Assembly: GCA_035640475.1 (NCBI GenBank)
Contig: DASQWC010000215.1
Coordinates: forward strand, 1-64,000
Direction of reading: 5' to 3'
Origin: DASQWC01 sp035640475
GTDB taxonomy: Bacteria > Actinomycetota > JAICYB01
Length of the DNA: 64,000 nt
This document shows, one piece after another, positions 1 to 8,196 of this stretch; within the stretch, counting starts at the first letter, position 1; each line of letters begins with the position of its first letter. A program made the position numbers and the translations under genes. The notes below the pieces were generated by a model. That model searched no databases, was not told where the DNA came from, and was given only the letters and a program-made list of their open reading frames with translations.

Positions 1-167
1 GACACAAGCGCGACCAGGCGCTCCCATTCCTCGGGCGGCACGACGTACAGACATGCGTCGATGCCCTTCTGCAGGACGACCTGGGCGCCGAGGGACTCTC
101 GAAGCCGTACGGGGAAGATGACTCTTCCCTTGGCGTCCAGCGCGTGTCGATGTTCTCCGAGGAACAA
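1..167 (-). CDS. mraZ: MraZ, transcriptional regulator of the dcw cluster (partial, 5' part only)
   Basis: The first 55 or so residues of MraZ, an AbrB-fold DNA-binding protein that represses its own promoter at the head of the division and cell wall cluster. The reading opens MFLGEHRHALDAKGRVIFP, which matches the conserved start of the family, and runs off the window edge. I chose TTG at 165-167 because the family begins at MFLG and GGAGG lies 7 bases upstream. An in-frame ATG at 201-203, preceded by GGGGAG, would add 12 poorly conserved residues and is the alternative. The upstream GTGG repeats support self-regulation. The rest of the gene, and probably the dcw cluster, lies off the left edge. 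Confidence 0.9.
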   Translation of the reverse strand, partial: MFLGEHRHALDAKGRVIFPVRLRESLGAQVVLQKGIDACLYVVPPEEWERLVALV

Positions 168-233
168 CCCGCCGCCTCCAGTCGGAGCATTCGTCGGGGG
201 CATCCGCGCTGCTCCCCCCGCGGCCCCGGACGC

Positions 234-296
234 CCACCGGGTCTCCCACGTCCTCCAAGTTGCGCCACTTTACTCCACACCGCTCCACCGGGTCAA
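234..296 (-). promoter_or_regulatory. mraZ promoter with 10-bp-phased MraZ boxes
   Basis: Read on the minus strand, GTGG occurs at 285-288, 275-278 and 265-268, exactly 10 bases apart, followed by TTGG at 255-258 and further GTGG at 246-249 and 234-237. Direct GTGG/TGGG repeats with about one helical turn of spacing are the known binding site of MraZ. A TTGACC hexamer (291-296) and TAAAGT (267-272) are 18 bases apart and form a likely promoter that the repeats overlap, so binding would block it. The promoter hexamers are inference. Confidence 0.7.
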
Positions 297-324
297 CGCA
301 ATTGGGCGCCAAAAGCGCAGGTAG

Positions 325-341
325 AACAGGTGTTTCCTGTT
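325..341. other. Small inverted repeat between mraZ and the HNH gene
   Basis: AACAGG and CCTGTT, perfect 6-bp arms around a 5-base loop, lie downstream of the HNH gene and upstream of mraZ. There is no T-run, so this is not a convincing Rho-independent terminator. Confidence 0.3.
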
Positions 342-375
342 GTGGCCGCTTGGGGCCTCTTAAGACAGGTGTTGC

Positions 376-879
376 TTAGTGTGCCCTAGCGATGGGCAGA
401 TACGGCAGCCACTCGGGCTCGGCCTGGCCGACGACGAGCCGCAGCCAGAAACCCTCAGGCGGCGCCTTCGGACGGCGCGCCAGGCGCAGGCCGACCTCGT
501 TTGGAAGCCTGTTCTCCTTGCGGGCGTTGCACCGCCGGCAGGCGGCGACGACGTTGTCCCACGCGTGGCGACCCCCGCGGCTGCGCGGGAGCACGTGGTC
601 GACGTTCTCGGCCTGCCTGCCGCAGTACTGGCACGAATGGCCGTCCCGCAAGAACACGGCCTTTCGCGAGGGAGCAACGTGCAGGCGCCTCGGTACGCGG
701 ACGTAGTACCGGAGCCGGATCACGCTCGGGGCCTCGATTGCCAGGTGCTCCGAGTGGTACAGAGCGCCGTTGCGCTCGACGACCTCAGCCTTCTCGTGGA
801 GGACGAGGACGATCGCCCGCCGATGGGCAACCACTCCCAGCGGTTCGAGACTTGCGTTGAGAATCAGTGATCTTCCCAA
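376..879 (-). CDS. HNH endonuclease family protein
   Basis: A 167-residue protein of the small HNH nuclease family that is widespread in actinobacteria. The N-terminal half (ILNASLEPLGVV...VLVLHEKAEVVE) is typical of this family. The nuclease core is in the C-terminal half: CQYCG, then DHVLPRSRGG with the catalytic His, an Asn in WDNVVAACRRCN, and a second CxxC, giving a four-Cys zinc site around the beta-beta-alpha fold. No in-frame ATG precedes the conserved start, so TTG at 877-879 was chosen; it is preceded by AAGG. It lies 37 bases downstream of the methionine gene and may share its transcript. The biological substrate is unknown; nothing here points to a restriction or mobile system. 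Confidence 0.85.
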   Translation of the reverse strand: MGRSLILNASLEPLGVVAHRRAIVLVLHEKAEVVERNGALYHSEHLAIEAPSVIRLRYYVRVPRRLHVAPSRKAVFLRDGHSCQYCGRQAENVDHVLPRSRGGRHAWDNVVAACRRCNARKENRLPNEVGLRLARRPKAPPEGFWLRLVVGQAEPEWLPYLPIARAH

Positions 880-916
880 CTGAATCGCCTTGCTGGGGAT
901 TCTAACGTTCAGACGG

Positions 917-2755
917 TCAGTCCAGCTTCCGAACGGCCTCGACGATCTCCGCCGCAAGGTCGTAGCGCCCGAAGGGCGGCATGACGTACAGACCGGCGGC
1001 CTCGGCGCGCAGCTCCCTCGACAGCTCCGTGGCGATCTCGACACCCGCGCGCGTTGCCCGCTTCCCCGCGTCACGCATCCGAGCACGAATGTCATCCGGG
1101 ATCGACACACCCGGGAGCTCGTTGTGCAGGAACTCCGCATGGCGCGACGTGACGAGCGGCAGAACGCCGACGAGAACCGGCAGCCGTAGCGGACCGTGGC
1201 GCTCCTCGAAGCTCTTGCGGAACACACGAAGTACGTCGGCCGAGAACGTGGGCATCGCCAGTGCGTAATCCGCACCCGAACGAATCTTCTTGTCGAGAAG
1301 CCGGCATTCCCGCTCGAGATCGGCCGCGCCCAGGTTCACTGCGCATCCGACGACGAAGCTCGTCGGCTCCCCGATCGACGCGCCGACTTGGTCCTTTCCT
1401 CTGTTCAGCGACTCCGTGATCAACGAGATGAGGCCGGTCGGGACTACGTCGACGTTGTCGGTCGCGTCCGGGTAGTCACCGATGCGCGTCGGGTCGCCGA
1501 GGCACACGAACAAATTGCGGATGCCCAGCGCGTGCCCGGCGAGCAGATCTCCCTGAATGCGCAAGAGATTGCGTCCGCGAATTGGGAAATGAAGGATCGT
1601 CTCGATCCCGACGTGCTCGTGGATCAGCCGGGCCGGCGCCCACGGACTCATGCGCATGCGTGCCATTGGGCTGTCGGCAACGTTGATGACGTCGGCACCC
1701 GCGTCGAAGAGCGTTTCGGCTCCCGCGAGCATCTTCGCCGTCGAGGTGCTGCGCGGCGGATCCATCTCTACGGTGACGACGAATTGCCCGGCGGCGAGCT
1801 TGGCGCCGAGCGCCGTCGTGGATGACGCCGTGTCGGCGCCGCCTTCCGCCGGCGCGGCCGGGAGGATCTCCAGCAGCAGCTGGCGCGGTCCGGCCAGCGC
1901 CTCGGCCATCGACCGGATGTGCTCGGGGCCGGTACCGCAGCAGCCGCCGACGATGGACGCGCCGCTCGCCACGAACGCGCGCGCGTAGTCGCCCAAGTAC
2001 TCGGGCGTCGCCGGGTACACGATCCGTTCACCGACACGCGCCGGCCCCCCGGCATTCGGCATGGCGACGAGCGGCGTCGAGCCGACGAGGTCGCGCATCA
2101 ACGTGATGATGCGAAGCACCTGCGCCGGCCCCTCCGAGCAGTTCACGCCGACGGCATCGGCACCGAGCTCGACGAGGCGCGATGCGACGTTCTCCGGTGT
2201 CGAACCGAGGAGTGTACGGTCGTCTCGGGTGAAGGTTGCGGTCACGATCACGGCCAGATCGCACACCGACCGTGCCGCTTGGAGGGCTTCCTCCATCTCG
2301 ATCAGGTCCGACTGCGTCTCGATCAAGATCAGGTCGGCACCTGCCGCAGCGAGAACGCCGATCTGCTCGGCGTAGGCCTTCCGCGCCTGGCTCCGCTTGA
2401 CGCGCCCATACGGTGCGAGCCGGACGCGCAACGGGCCGACCGATCCGGCCACCAGGACTCCGGCTTCCCGTGCGAGCTCGACGCCGCGCCGATTGATCTC
2501 ATCCACGCGTCCCTCGAGGTCGAGCTTGCCGAGAGCGAATCGGTTCGCACCGAATGTGTTCGTCTCGACGAGCTTCGAACCGGCGTCGGCGAACGCCCGG
2601 TGCACGGCGCGGACGACGTCCGGACGATCGAGGTTGAGGATCTCGACGCAGTCGTCGGGTCCGACGATGCCGCGCTCGATCAACGACGATCCGATCCCGC
2701 CGTCGGCGAGCAGAGGTTCGTCGGCGACGAGAGCGCGAAACTCTGCGCCGTTCAT
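917..2755 (-). CDS. Bifunctional homocysteine S-methyltransferase / 5,10-methylenetetrahydrofolate reductase
   Basis: A 612-residue fusion of the YitJ type. Residues 1-300 form a homocysteine methyltransferase barrel: the zinc ligands appear as Cys in GVNCSEG and the Cys pair in GGCCGTGPEHI. Residues 320-612 form a MetF-type barrel (VTVEMDPPRS at its start) that binds FAD and reduces methylenetetrahydrofolate. Together they make and transfer the methyl group for methionine synthesis, without cobalamin if this half acts as in its family. The ATG has no Shine-Dalgarno but is preceded by GATAAT six bases upstream, which suggests a leaderless transcript. It lies 21 bases after ispH on the same strand. 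Length matches the family. Confidence 0.9.
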   Translation of the reverse strand: MNGAEFRALVADEPLLADGGIGSSLIERGIVGPDDCVEILNLDRPDVVRAVHRAFADAGSKLVETNTFGANRFALGKLDLEGRVDEINRRGVELAREAGVLVAGSVGPLRVRLAPYGRVKRSQARKAYAEQIGVLAAAGADLILIETQSDLIEMEEALQAARSVCDLAVIVTATFTRDDRTLLGSTPENVASRLVELGADAVGVNCSEGPAQVLRIITLMRDLVGSTPLVAMPNAGGPARVGERIVYPATPEYLGDYARAFVASGASIVGGCCGTGPEHIRSMAEALAGPRQLLLEILPAAPAEGGADTASSTTALGAKLAAGQFVVTVEMDPPRSTSTAKMLAGAETLFDAGADVINVADSPMARMRMSPWAPARLIHEHVGIETILHFPIRGRNLLRIQGDLLAGHALGIRNLFVCLGDPTRIGDYPDATDNVDVVPTGLISLITESLNRGKDQVGASIGEPTSFVVGCAVNLGAADLERECRLLDKKIRSGADYALAMPTFSADVLRVFRKSFEERHGPLRLPVLVGVLPLVTSRHAEFLHNELPGVSIPDDIRARMRDAGKRATRAGVEIATELSRELRAEAAGLYVMPPFGRYDLAAEIVEAVRKLD

Positions 2756-2761
2756 GTCTCG

Positions 2762-2767
2762 ATTATC
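2762..2767 (-). promoter_or_regulatory. Candidate -10 element for a leaderless methionine-gene transcript
   Basis: On the minus strand GATAAT ends six bases before the ATG at 2753-2755, and no ribosome binding site is visible. This spacing puts the transcription start at or next to the A of ATG. It is inferred from spacing only; no good -35 is seen. Confidence 0.4.
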
Positions 2768-2776
2768 GACCGCGGG

Positions 2777-3718
2777 CTACGAGGAGACGCCCGCAACCTC
2801 TTTCGGAAGCGGAAACCGGACGTCCTCATCGACGACCCGAACCTCTTCGACCACGCTCGGCCCGAATCCGGTGAGGTAATCGAGAACACGATCTACGAGC
2901 CACTCGGGAGCCGACGCCGACGACGAGAGCCCGACAAGCTCGACTTCCTCGAGCCAAGCCGGATCGATTTGCGATTCGTCCTCGATGAGGTAGGACTGCG
3001 CGCCGTGCTGCTTTGCAACCTCAACCATGCGGAGCGAGTTCGACGAATTGGGAGCGCCGATGACCAGGACGAGTGGTGCGCGCCGTGCGAGGACCTTGAC
3101 CGCGGCTTGCCTGTTTGTCGTCGCATAGCAGATGTCGGACTTCGTCGGTTCCTTGATGTTCGGGAATCGGCGTCGAAGTGTCGCGACGATCTCCTTCGTA
3201 TCGTCGACCGACAACGTCGTTTGTGTGATGTACGAAACGTTGTCGGGGTCGGCGACCTCGAGCTCCTCGGCCTCCTTGGCATCTTGAACGAGCACCGTGC
3301 GTGTCGGCGCCTGCCCCATCGTCCCTTCTACTTCCTCGTGACCGGCATGGCCGATCAGCACGATGGTCCGTTCGCGCTTTGCGAACCGAATGGCTTCGAC
3401 GTGCACTTTCGTGACGAGCGGGCACGTCGCGTCGATGAGGTGGAGATCTCGTTGTTTTGCCGTCTCGTAGACGGTGGGAGCCGAGCCGTGCGCGGAGAGC
3501 ACGCAAATCGAGCCGTCGGGAACCTCGGTGACCTCGTCGACGAAGATCGCTCCCCGGCGCTCGAGTCCTTCGACGACGTGGCGGTTGTGGACGATTTGCT
3601 TACGCACGTAAATCGGGGGGCCGAAACGATCGATGGCCCGCTCGACGATGTCGACGGCACGATCGACCCCCGCGCACCATCCGCGCGGAGCAGCCAAGAG
3701 AACGCGCTCCAAGGACAT
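2777..3718 (-). CDS. ispH: 4-hydroxy-3-methylbut-2-enyl diphosphate reductase (IspH)
   Basis: The last enzyme of the MEP pathway, reducing HMBPP to IPP and DMAPP with a [4Fe-4S] cluster. The 313-residue length is normal. The three cluster cysteines are visible in PRGWCAGV near the N-terminus, in DATCPLVTKVH and in SDICYATTNRQ; the substrate-binding histidines, YITQTTLS and the SSNSLRM segment are also present. A longer in-frame extension would begin inside the GC-rich repeat, so the ATG at 3716-3718 that gives MSLERVLLAAPRGWC was chosen. Its presence shows a MEP-pathway organism. It is transcribed away from the repeat cluster at 3750-3860 and towards the methionine gene. Confidence 0.95.
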   Translation of the reverse strand: MSLERVLLAAPRGWCAGVDRAVDIVERAIDRFGPPIYVRKQIVHNRHVVEGLERRGAIFVDEVTEVPDGSICVLSAHGSAPTVYETAKQRDLHLIDATCPLVTKVHVEAIRFAKRERTIVLIGHAGHEEVEGTMGQAPTRTVLVQDAKEAEELEVADPDNVSYITQTTLSVDDTKEIVATLRRRFPNIKEPTKSDICYATTNRQAAVKVLARRAPLVLVIGAPNSSNSLRMVEVAKQHGAQSYLIEDESQIDPAWLEEVELVGLSSSASAPEWLVDRVLDYLTGFGPSVVEEVRVVDEDVRFPLPKEVAGVSS

Positions 3719-3749
3719 AGCGCAACCAGCGTAAAGGCACCACCGCGCC

Positions 3750-3860
3750 GGGGGGTTCGGGGGGCCGCGGAGCGAAGCGGAGCCGCCGCGCAATTGGGGG
3801 GGTTCGGGGGGCCGCGGAGCGAAGCGGAGCCGCCGCGCGAAGCGCGGCCGCCCCCCGAAC
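3750..3860. repeat. GC-rich hairpin repeat, tandem copy A
   Basis: Two direct copies of a 41-bp unit (GGGGGGTTCGGGGGGCCGCG at its start) lie at 3750-3790 and 3797-3837, followed by the inverse complement of its beginning at 3844-3860, so the block can fold into a long hairpin. It sits in the divergent region between ispH and the MoxR gene. It is the reverse-complement orientation of the 3' end of the repeats at 10188, 31074 and 49114. Confidence 0.8.
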
Positions 3861-3930
3861 TACCCGGGAGCGCGCAATGGGCCGCCGCAAGGCCCGCACC
3901 ACGATCCGGACTCGTATGATCTTTCGGCAC

Positions 3931-4899
3931 ATGGCCCGTGCTACCCGGTCGTTCGATGCTTTTGCCGACGCGTTTGCGCGGATTACCGACTCCGTGGAAT
4001 ACGTCATCCAGGGCAAGCCCGACGCCGTCCGGCTTTGCGTCGTCGCCCTGTTCGCTGAGGGTCACGTCCTGATCGAGGACGTCCCGGGCGTCGGCAAGAC
4101 GATGCTCGCCAAGGCCCTCGCGCGCTCCCTCGGCTGCTCGTTCCGCCGTATCCAGTTCACCCCCGACCTCCTCCCCACCGACATCACCGGCGTCCGCGTC
4201 TGGGCTCGGCAGCGTGGAGGCGTCGAGTTCCGGCCCGGCCCGGTCTTCGCGCAGGTGGTCCTCGGCGACGAGATCAATCGCGCGTCGCCGAAGACACAGG
4301 CGGCGCTCCTGGAGTCGATGGAAGAGCGCCAGGTCACGCTCGACGGGCACACCTATCCGCTCGAGCGTCCGTTCATGGTCGTCGCAACGCAGAACCCCAT
4401 CGAGCACGAAGGGACCTACCCCCTGCCCGAAGCCGAGCTCGATCGCTTCTTGATGCGCGTGCGCATCGGCTACCCGGCTCCGGAGGCAGAAATCGACGTG
4501 CTGTCGATTCACGGCCTTCCCGGCCGCATCGACGATCTCGACGCAGTCGCGAGTGCCGCCTCGGTCCGCAAGCTCATCGATCAGGCCCACGAGGTGCACG
4601 TTGCCGATGCGATCAAGGGGTACATCGTCGACTTGCTCGGGGCGACGAGAGAGCACGATCACGCGTATCTCGGCGCGTCACCGCGCGCGGGACTGATGCT
4701 TCTTCGCGCGGCACGGGTCGCGGCGGCGTCCGATGCGCGCGCGTACGTCGTCCCCGACGACGTCAAAGAGCTGGCCGAGCCGGTCCTGTCGCACCGCATC
4801 ATCCCGACCCCGGAAGCGCAGCTCGCCGGCGTGTCGGCTGAATCGGTCGTCGCCGACGCGGTGAGCCGAACGCCAGTGCCCAAGCCGGCCAGGGCGTGA
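3931..4899 (+). CDS. MoxR-family AAA+ ATPase
   Basis: A 322-residue AAA+ ATPase of the MoxR family, thought to act as a chaperone for its DUF58 partner. The Walker A is [14 protein letters not shown] at about residue 50, Walker B with sensor is [17 protein letters not shown], followed by the family hallmark [10 protein letters not shown] and sensor [20 protein letters not shown]-like residues. The ATG at 3931 gives the usual short helical N-terminus; in-frame ATGs at 3877 (preceded by GGGAG) and 3916 are alternatives. TATGAT at 3915-3920 may be a -10 for a very short leader. The stop overlaps the DUF58 GTG start by the sequence GTGA, so the two are translationally coupled. Confidence 0.92.
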   Translation: [322 protein letters not shown]

Positions 4900-6104
4900 C
4901 CACTCGCGGGCGAACCCTGGCGGCCCTCGCCGCCTCGATGCTCGTCTTCGGACGGCTGGGCGGAATGCGCGAGCTGATCATGGCGGGCGCGTCGTTCGCG
5001 CTCGTGCTCGTCCTCGGCTTCTTGCTCGTGTGGCTTCGAGGAGGACGCGTGCGCGCACAGCGCAAGGTCGTTCCTGTGCAGGCGTTCGTGGGCGGGCGCG
5101 TCCGCGTCGAGCTCACGGTCGAAGCGGGCGGGCGCCTGGGGTTCGGACCACTGCTCCTCGCCGATCGCGTGCCCCGTGCCGTCGGGCCGAGCCCACGCCT
5201 GGCTCTTCCCGGCGCCGGCCATGCACGCCGCCGTGCCGTCGCGTACACGATCACACCCCGATTGCGCGGCCGATACACGATCGGTCCGCTGGAGCTCACG
5301 CACACGGATCCCTTCGGGGCCGTCCGGCGCCATGTGAACGCTCCCGGCGCGTCGCCGCTGCTCGTGCTACCTGCCTTCGAAGAGATCAATGCGCTGCCGA
5401 CGGGCGTCCAGCGCATCGGCATCGTGAGGAACTCGCCGCTCGTCGGACAGGGCGACGAGTTCTATGCGCTCCGTGCGTACGAAGAAGGCGACGACCTCCG
5501 AAAGATCCATTGGCCGACGTCGGCCAAAATCGGCCAGCTCGTCGTCCGCCAGGAGGAATTGCTCGCGGAGCCGCGCGCGCTCATCGTTCTGGACACGACG
5601 GCGGCCAAGCACAAGGGACGCGGAGCCGCTTCGTCGCTCGAAGCCGCGGTCTCGGCGTGCGCGTCCGTGGGAGTCCTCGCGATCCGCCGGCGTATGCGCA
5701 TCGACGTACTCACTCCCGACGGCCCGCTCCTGCGGCATCGAACGCCCTCGGAACGGCAGCTGCTGCACGCGCTGGCCGTCGTCGAGGCCAGCAAGCGACG
5801 CGGCCTGACCAACGCGCTCGAACGAACGGCGGGGCGTCCCGGCCGGGCTGCACTGGTCGTCGTGATCACGCCGGGCCTCACCAAGGACGAGCTGCGGGCG
5901 ATGGCCTCTCGCGCGAAGGGCGCGGCGGCGGGAGCCGTCGTGCTCGTCGACGCGTCGACGTTCGAGCGCAAAGCGCAACGAATCTCCCGGAGCGCGGAGG
6001 CCGACCTTGCCATGCTCTCGCTGCCGGTGATGCACCTGAGGGCAGGCGACTCGTTCCGCACCGTTTGGAACGCTGGGGTCTACGGTGTCGCTCTGGCGAG
6101 ATGA
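4896..6104 (+). CDS. DUF58 domain-containing membrane protein
   Basis: A 402-residue protein with one or two N-terminal membrane segments (about residues 8-45), a beta-rich stretch, and a DUF58 domain. The DUF58 signature is YEEGDDLRKIHWPTSAKIG around residue 200, followed by a VWA-like fold with IVLDTTA. Proteins of this family act with MoxR ATPases, and in many actinobacteria with a transglutaminase-like membrane protein, as here. Starts at GTG 4896 overlapping the MoxR stop, and its end overlaps the next gene by 20 bases, so all three are one operon. The molecular role is not established for the family. Confidence 0.88.
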   Translation: MTTRGRTLAALAASMLVFGRLGGMRELIMAGASFALVLVLGFLLVWLRGGRVRAQRKVVPVQAFVGGRVRVELTVEAGGRLGFGPLLLADRVPRAVGPSPRLALPGAGHARRRAVAYTITPRLRGRYTIGPLELTHTDPFGAVRRHVNAPGASPLLVLPAFEEINALPTGVQRIGIVRNSPLVGQGDEFYALRAYEEGDDLRKIHWPTSAKIGQLVVRQEELLAEPRALIVLDTTAAKHKGRGAASSLEAAVSACASVGVLAIRRRMRIDVLTPDGPLLRHRTPSERQLLHALAVVEASKRRGLTNALERTAGRPGRAALVVVITPGLTKDELRAMASRAKGAAAGAVVLVDASTFERKAQRISRSAEADLAMLSLPVMHLRAGDSFRTVWNAGVYGVALAR

Positions 6105-8196
6105 CCCGAAGCCGTCGCCGGCGACACTCGCCTCGCTCGTCGCTGTCGCGCTCGTCGCCGTCGCAAGCCTGAGCCGGATCTTCGACGACCCGAAGTATCT
6201 GGCGTGGGCGTTGCCGGCGGTGGTGATCGGCGCGGTCTTCGCGTTCGCGTTCGGCCGCCGTTCGCTGGGCCTCGGCTTCGGACTGATGGCGGTCGCATGG
6301 CTGTTGACGTTGCCGGGCTTGTTCGTGCGCTCGGAAACAGATTCGGGCTTCCCAACTGCGCATGCGATCCGGACGGCATGGAAGCTCCTCGGCTCCGGGT
6401 TGTCCGACATTCCGAAGGCCGTACCGCCGCTGGAGACAGAGCCGCGCTTCATGATCCTCGTCTGGACGGCACTGCTGTTCCTCGGATTCCTCGGCGCCGC
6501 TTGGGTGGTCGTGCGCCGTCCGGTCGGCGCGATCGTCTCGGCCCTCGGTGTCGTGACGTTCACCGGATCACTCGGCGACGGCGGGGGGCGCTCGGCCTAC
6601 GCAGTTGCCGCCGTCGCGGCGACCGGCGCGTTCTTCTTGGCCGAGGGCCGGCAACGCATCTCGCGATGGGCGTCGGGGCGCATCAGCGTGCCGGCATGGT
6701 TCGGCGTACCGACGCTGATGGCGGCGTGCGCGTTCGCGCTCGTCGCGCCGTTCGTCTTCGGCGACAAACCGCTCGTCGAGCTGCGCTCGGCCATCCGGCC
6801 GAGGCTCGTCATCATCAAACCGCTGTCCGACATCCGGCGACAGCTCAAGGTCGATCCGCCGATCGAGGTCATGCGCGTCGCGTCGGAGCGCTCTACCTAT
6901 TGGCGACTGACGGCGCTCGACAAATACGACGGACGCGAGTGGGTGCTCGAAGCGCGGCCGCGACCGGTGCGCGACGGCGTCGTCCGGGCACCCGTTCCGC
7001 CGGCGACCGGCGAGATCCTCGAGCAGCGCTTCCGCCTCACGTCGCTGCTGTCGCCGTGGATGCCGGCCGCGTACGCAGCCCGATCGGTGGACGCACAGGC
7101 GACCGTGGAGCTCGACGAGCCGTCGCAAACCTTGTTGCTCCGCGACAGGACGAGCCCCGGTCTGACCTACACGGTTCGATCGCAGCTGCCGCAGGTCACG
7201 TCGAATCTGTACGCGGTTGCCGGCGACGTGAGCGACGCGAACGAGAAGCTGCTGGGCGACATCGCACGGCCGCTGGTCGCCGGCGCCGCGACACCGCTCG
7301 ACGCGGCTCGCCGGCTCGAAGCACACTTCCGGACGTACACCTACAACGAGGACGTCGAAGGTGGTCACTCGGTCCGGCGACTCCAGCAGTTCCTGAACGA
7401 TCGCACCGGGTACTGCGAGCAGTTCGCCGCCACGATGACACTCATGCTTCGCGGCCTCGGCTACGATGCGCGCGTCGGCGTTGGGTTCCTGCCCGGTGCG
7501 TCGAGCGGAGGTGAGTTCATCGTCTCGACGCGTGAGGCACACGCGTGGGTCGAGGCCGACATCCCCGGGGCCGGATGGACGTCGTTCGACCCGACGCCGG
7601 GACGCGGAGATACGTCGCCGGCCCCCAACGAGACCGAGGAGTCGGAGCCGGCACCCGCGCCGCCCGCGCCTCAGCCGACCGAGATCCTCGAGTCGACGCC
7701 GGAACCGCAAGAATTTCCGTCCGATGTTCAACGACAAGAATCCGGCGTTCCGGCGGCCGTGATCTGGCTTTGCGTCGCGATCGCGCTCCTCGTTGTGATT
7801 CCCGTCGCCAAACGCGTGCGCCGGCACGTCCGAAGCGTCGGCGATCCCCCCGACGTGATCCTCGGTGCGTACGCGGAGCTCGTGGATCGTGCGCGGGAGC
7901 TCGGCTGGTCGGCCGCGCCGTCGGAGACACAACGCGAGTTCGTGCGCAGGACGACCGGGACCGACGGTGACGATATCGGTGTGCTCGCCGCTCGCGTGCT
8001 CTACGGGCCTCCGGGAGCGACGAAGCAAGAGGCAACGGCCGCGTGGTCGGCGCTCGATCGGACCGTGCGTGCGCTCCGTAATCGGGCGCCGATGTGGCGG
8101 CGCATCCTCGCTCCGATCGATCTCACGCCGTTCCTGCCGGAGCGAATGTTCAGGCGCGTTCGAGTGCGGCTCGGCAGCGCCCTGGCGCGAAGCTAG
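6085..8196 (+). CDS. Transglutaminase-like membrane protein (DUF3488 / TgpA type)
   Basis: 703 residues. The N-terminal 230 hold several membrane helices in a DUF3488-like region; a periplasmic or extracellular transglutaminase-like domain follows. The Cys-His-Asp triad is visible in RTGYCEQFAATMTLMLR (Cys), STREAHAWVEADIPG (His) and WTSFDPTPG (Asp). A Pro/Glu-rich linker leads to a last membrane helix near residue 560 (AVIWLCVAIALLVVIPVAK) and a DUF4129-like cytoplasmic tail. TgpA-type proteins are membrane proteins with peptidase or crosslinking activity; the substrate here is unknown. GTG start at 6085 lies inside the DUF58 gene. The TAG stop shares CTAG with the stop of the convergent gene. 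Confidence 0.9.
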   Translation: MSLWRDDPKPSPATLASLVAVALVAVASLSRIFDDPKYLAWALPAVVIGAVFAFAFGRRSLGLGFGLMAVAWLLTLPGLFVRSETDSGFPTAHAIRTAWKLLGSGLSDIPKAVPPLETEPRFMILVWTALLFLGFLGAAWVVVRRPVGAIVSALGVVTFTGSLGDGGGRSAYAVAAVAATGAFFLAEGRQRISRWASGRISVPAWFGVPTLMAACAFALVAPFVFGDKPLVELRSAIRPRLVIIKPLSDIRRQLKVDPPIEVMRVASERSTYWRLTALDKYDGREWVLEARPRPVRDGVVRAPVPPATGEILEQRFRLTSLLSPWMPAAYAARSVDAQATVELDEPSQTLLLRDRTSPGLTYTVRSQLPQVTSNLYAVAGDVSDANEKLLGDIARPLVAGAATPLDAARRLEAHFRTYTYNEDVEGGHSVRRLQQFLNDRTGYCEQFAATMTLMLRGLGYDARVGVGFLPGASSGGEFIVSTREAHAWVEADIPGAGWTSFDPTPGRGDTSPAPNETEESEPAPAPPAPQPTEILESTPEPQEFPSDVQRQESGVPAAVIWLCVAIALLVVIPVAKRVRRHVRSVGDPPDVILGAYAELVDRARELGWSAAPSETQREFVRRTTGTDGDDIGVLAARVLYGPPGATKQEATAAWSALDRTVRALRNRAPMWRRILAPIDLTPFLPERMFRRVRVRLGSALARS

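Noticed and set aside
1919..3919. A 666-codon open frame on the plus strand, antisense to ispH and the methionine gene
   Set aside because: It is a high-GC shadow of well-supported genes on the other strand; its translation has no recognisable domain.
3355..4662. A 435-codon minus-strand frame across the MoxR gene and the hairpin repeat
   Set aside because: Reads through the repeat and antisense to a strong AAA+ gene; no domain.
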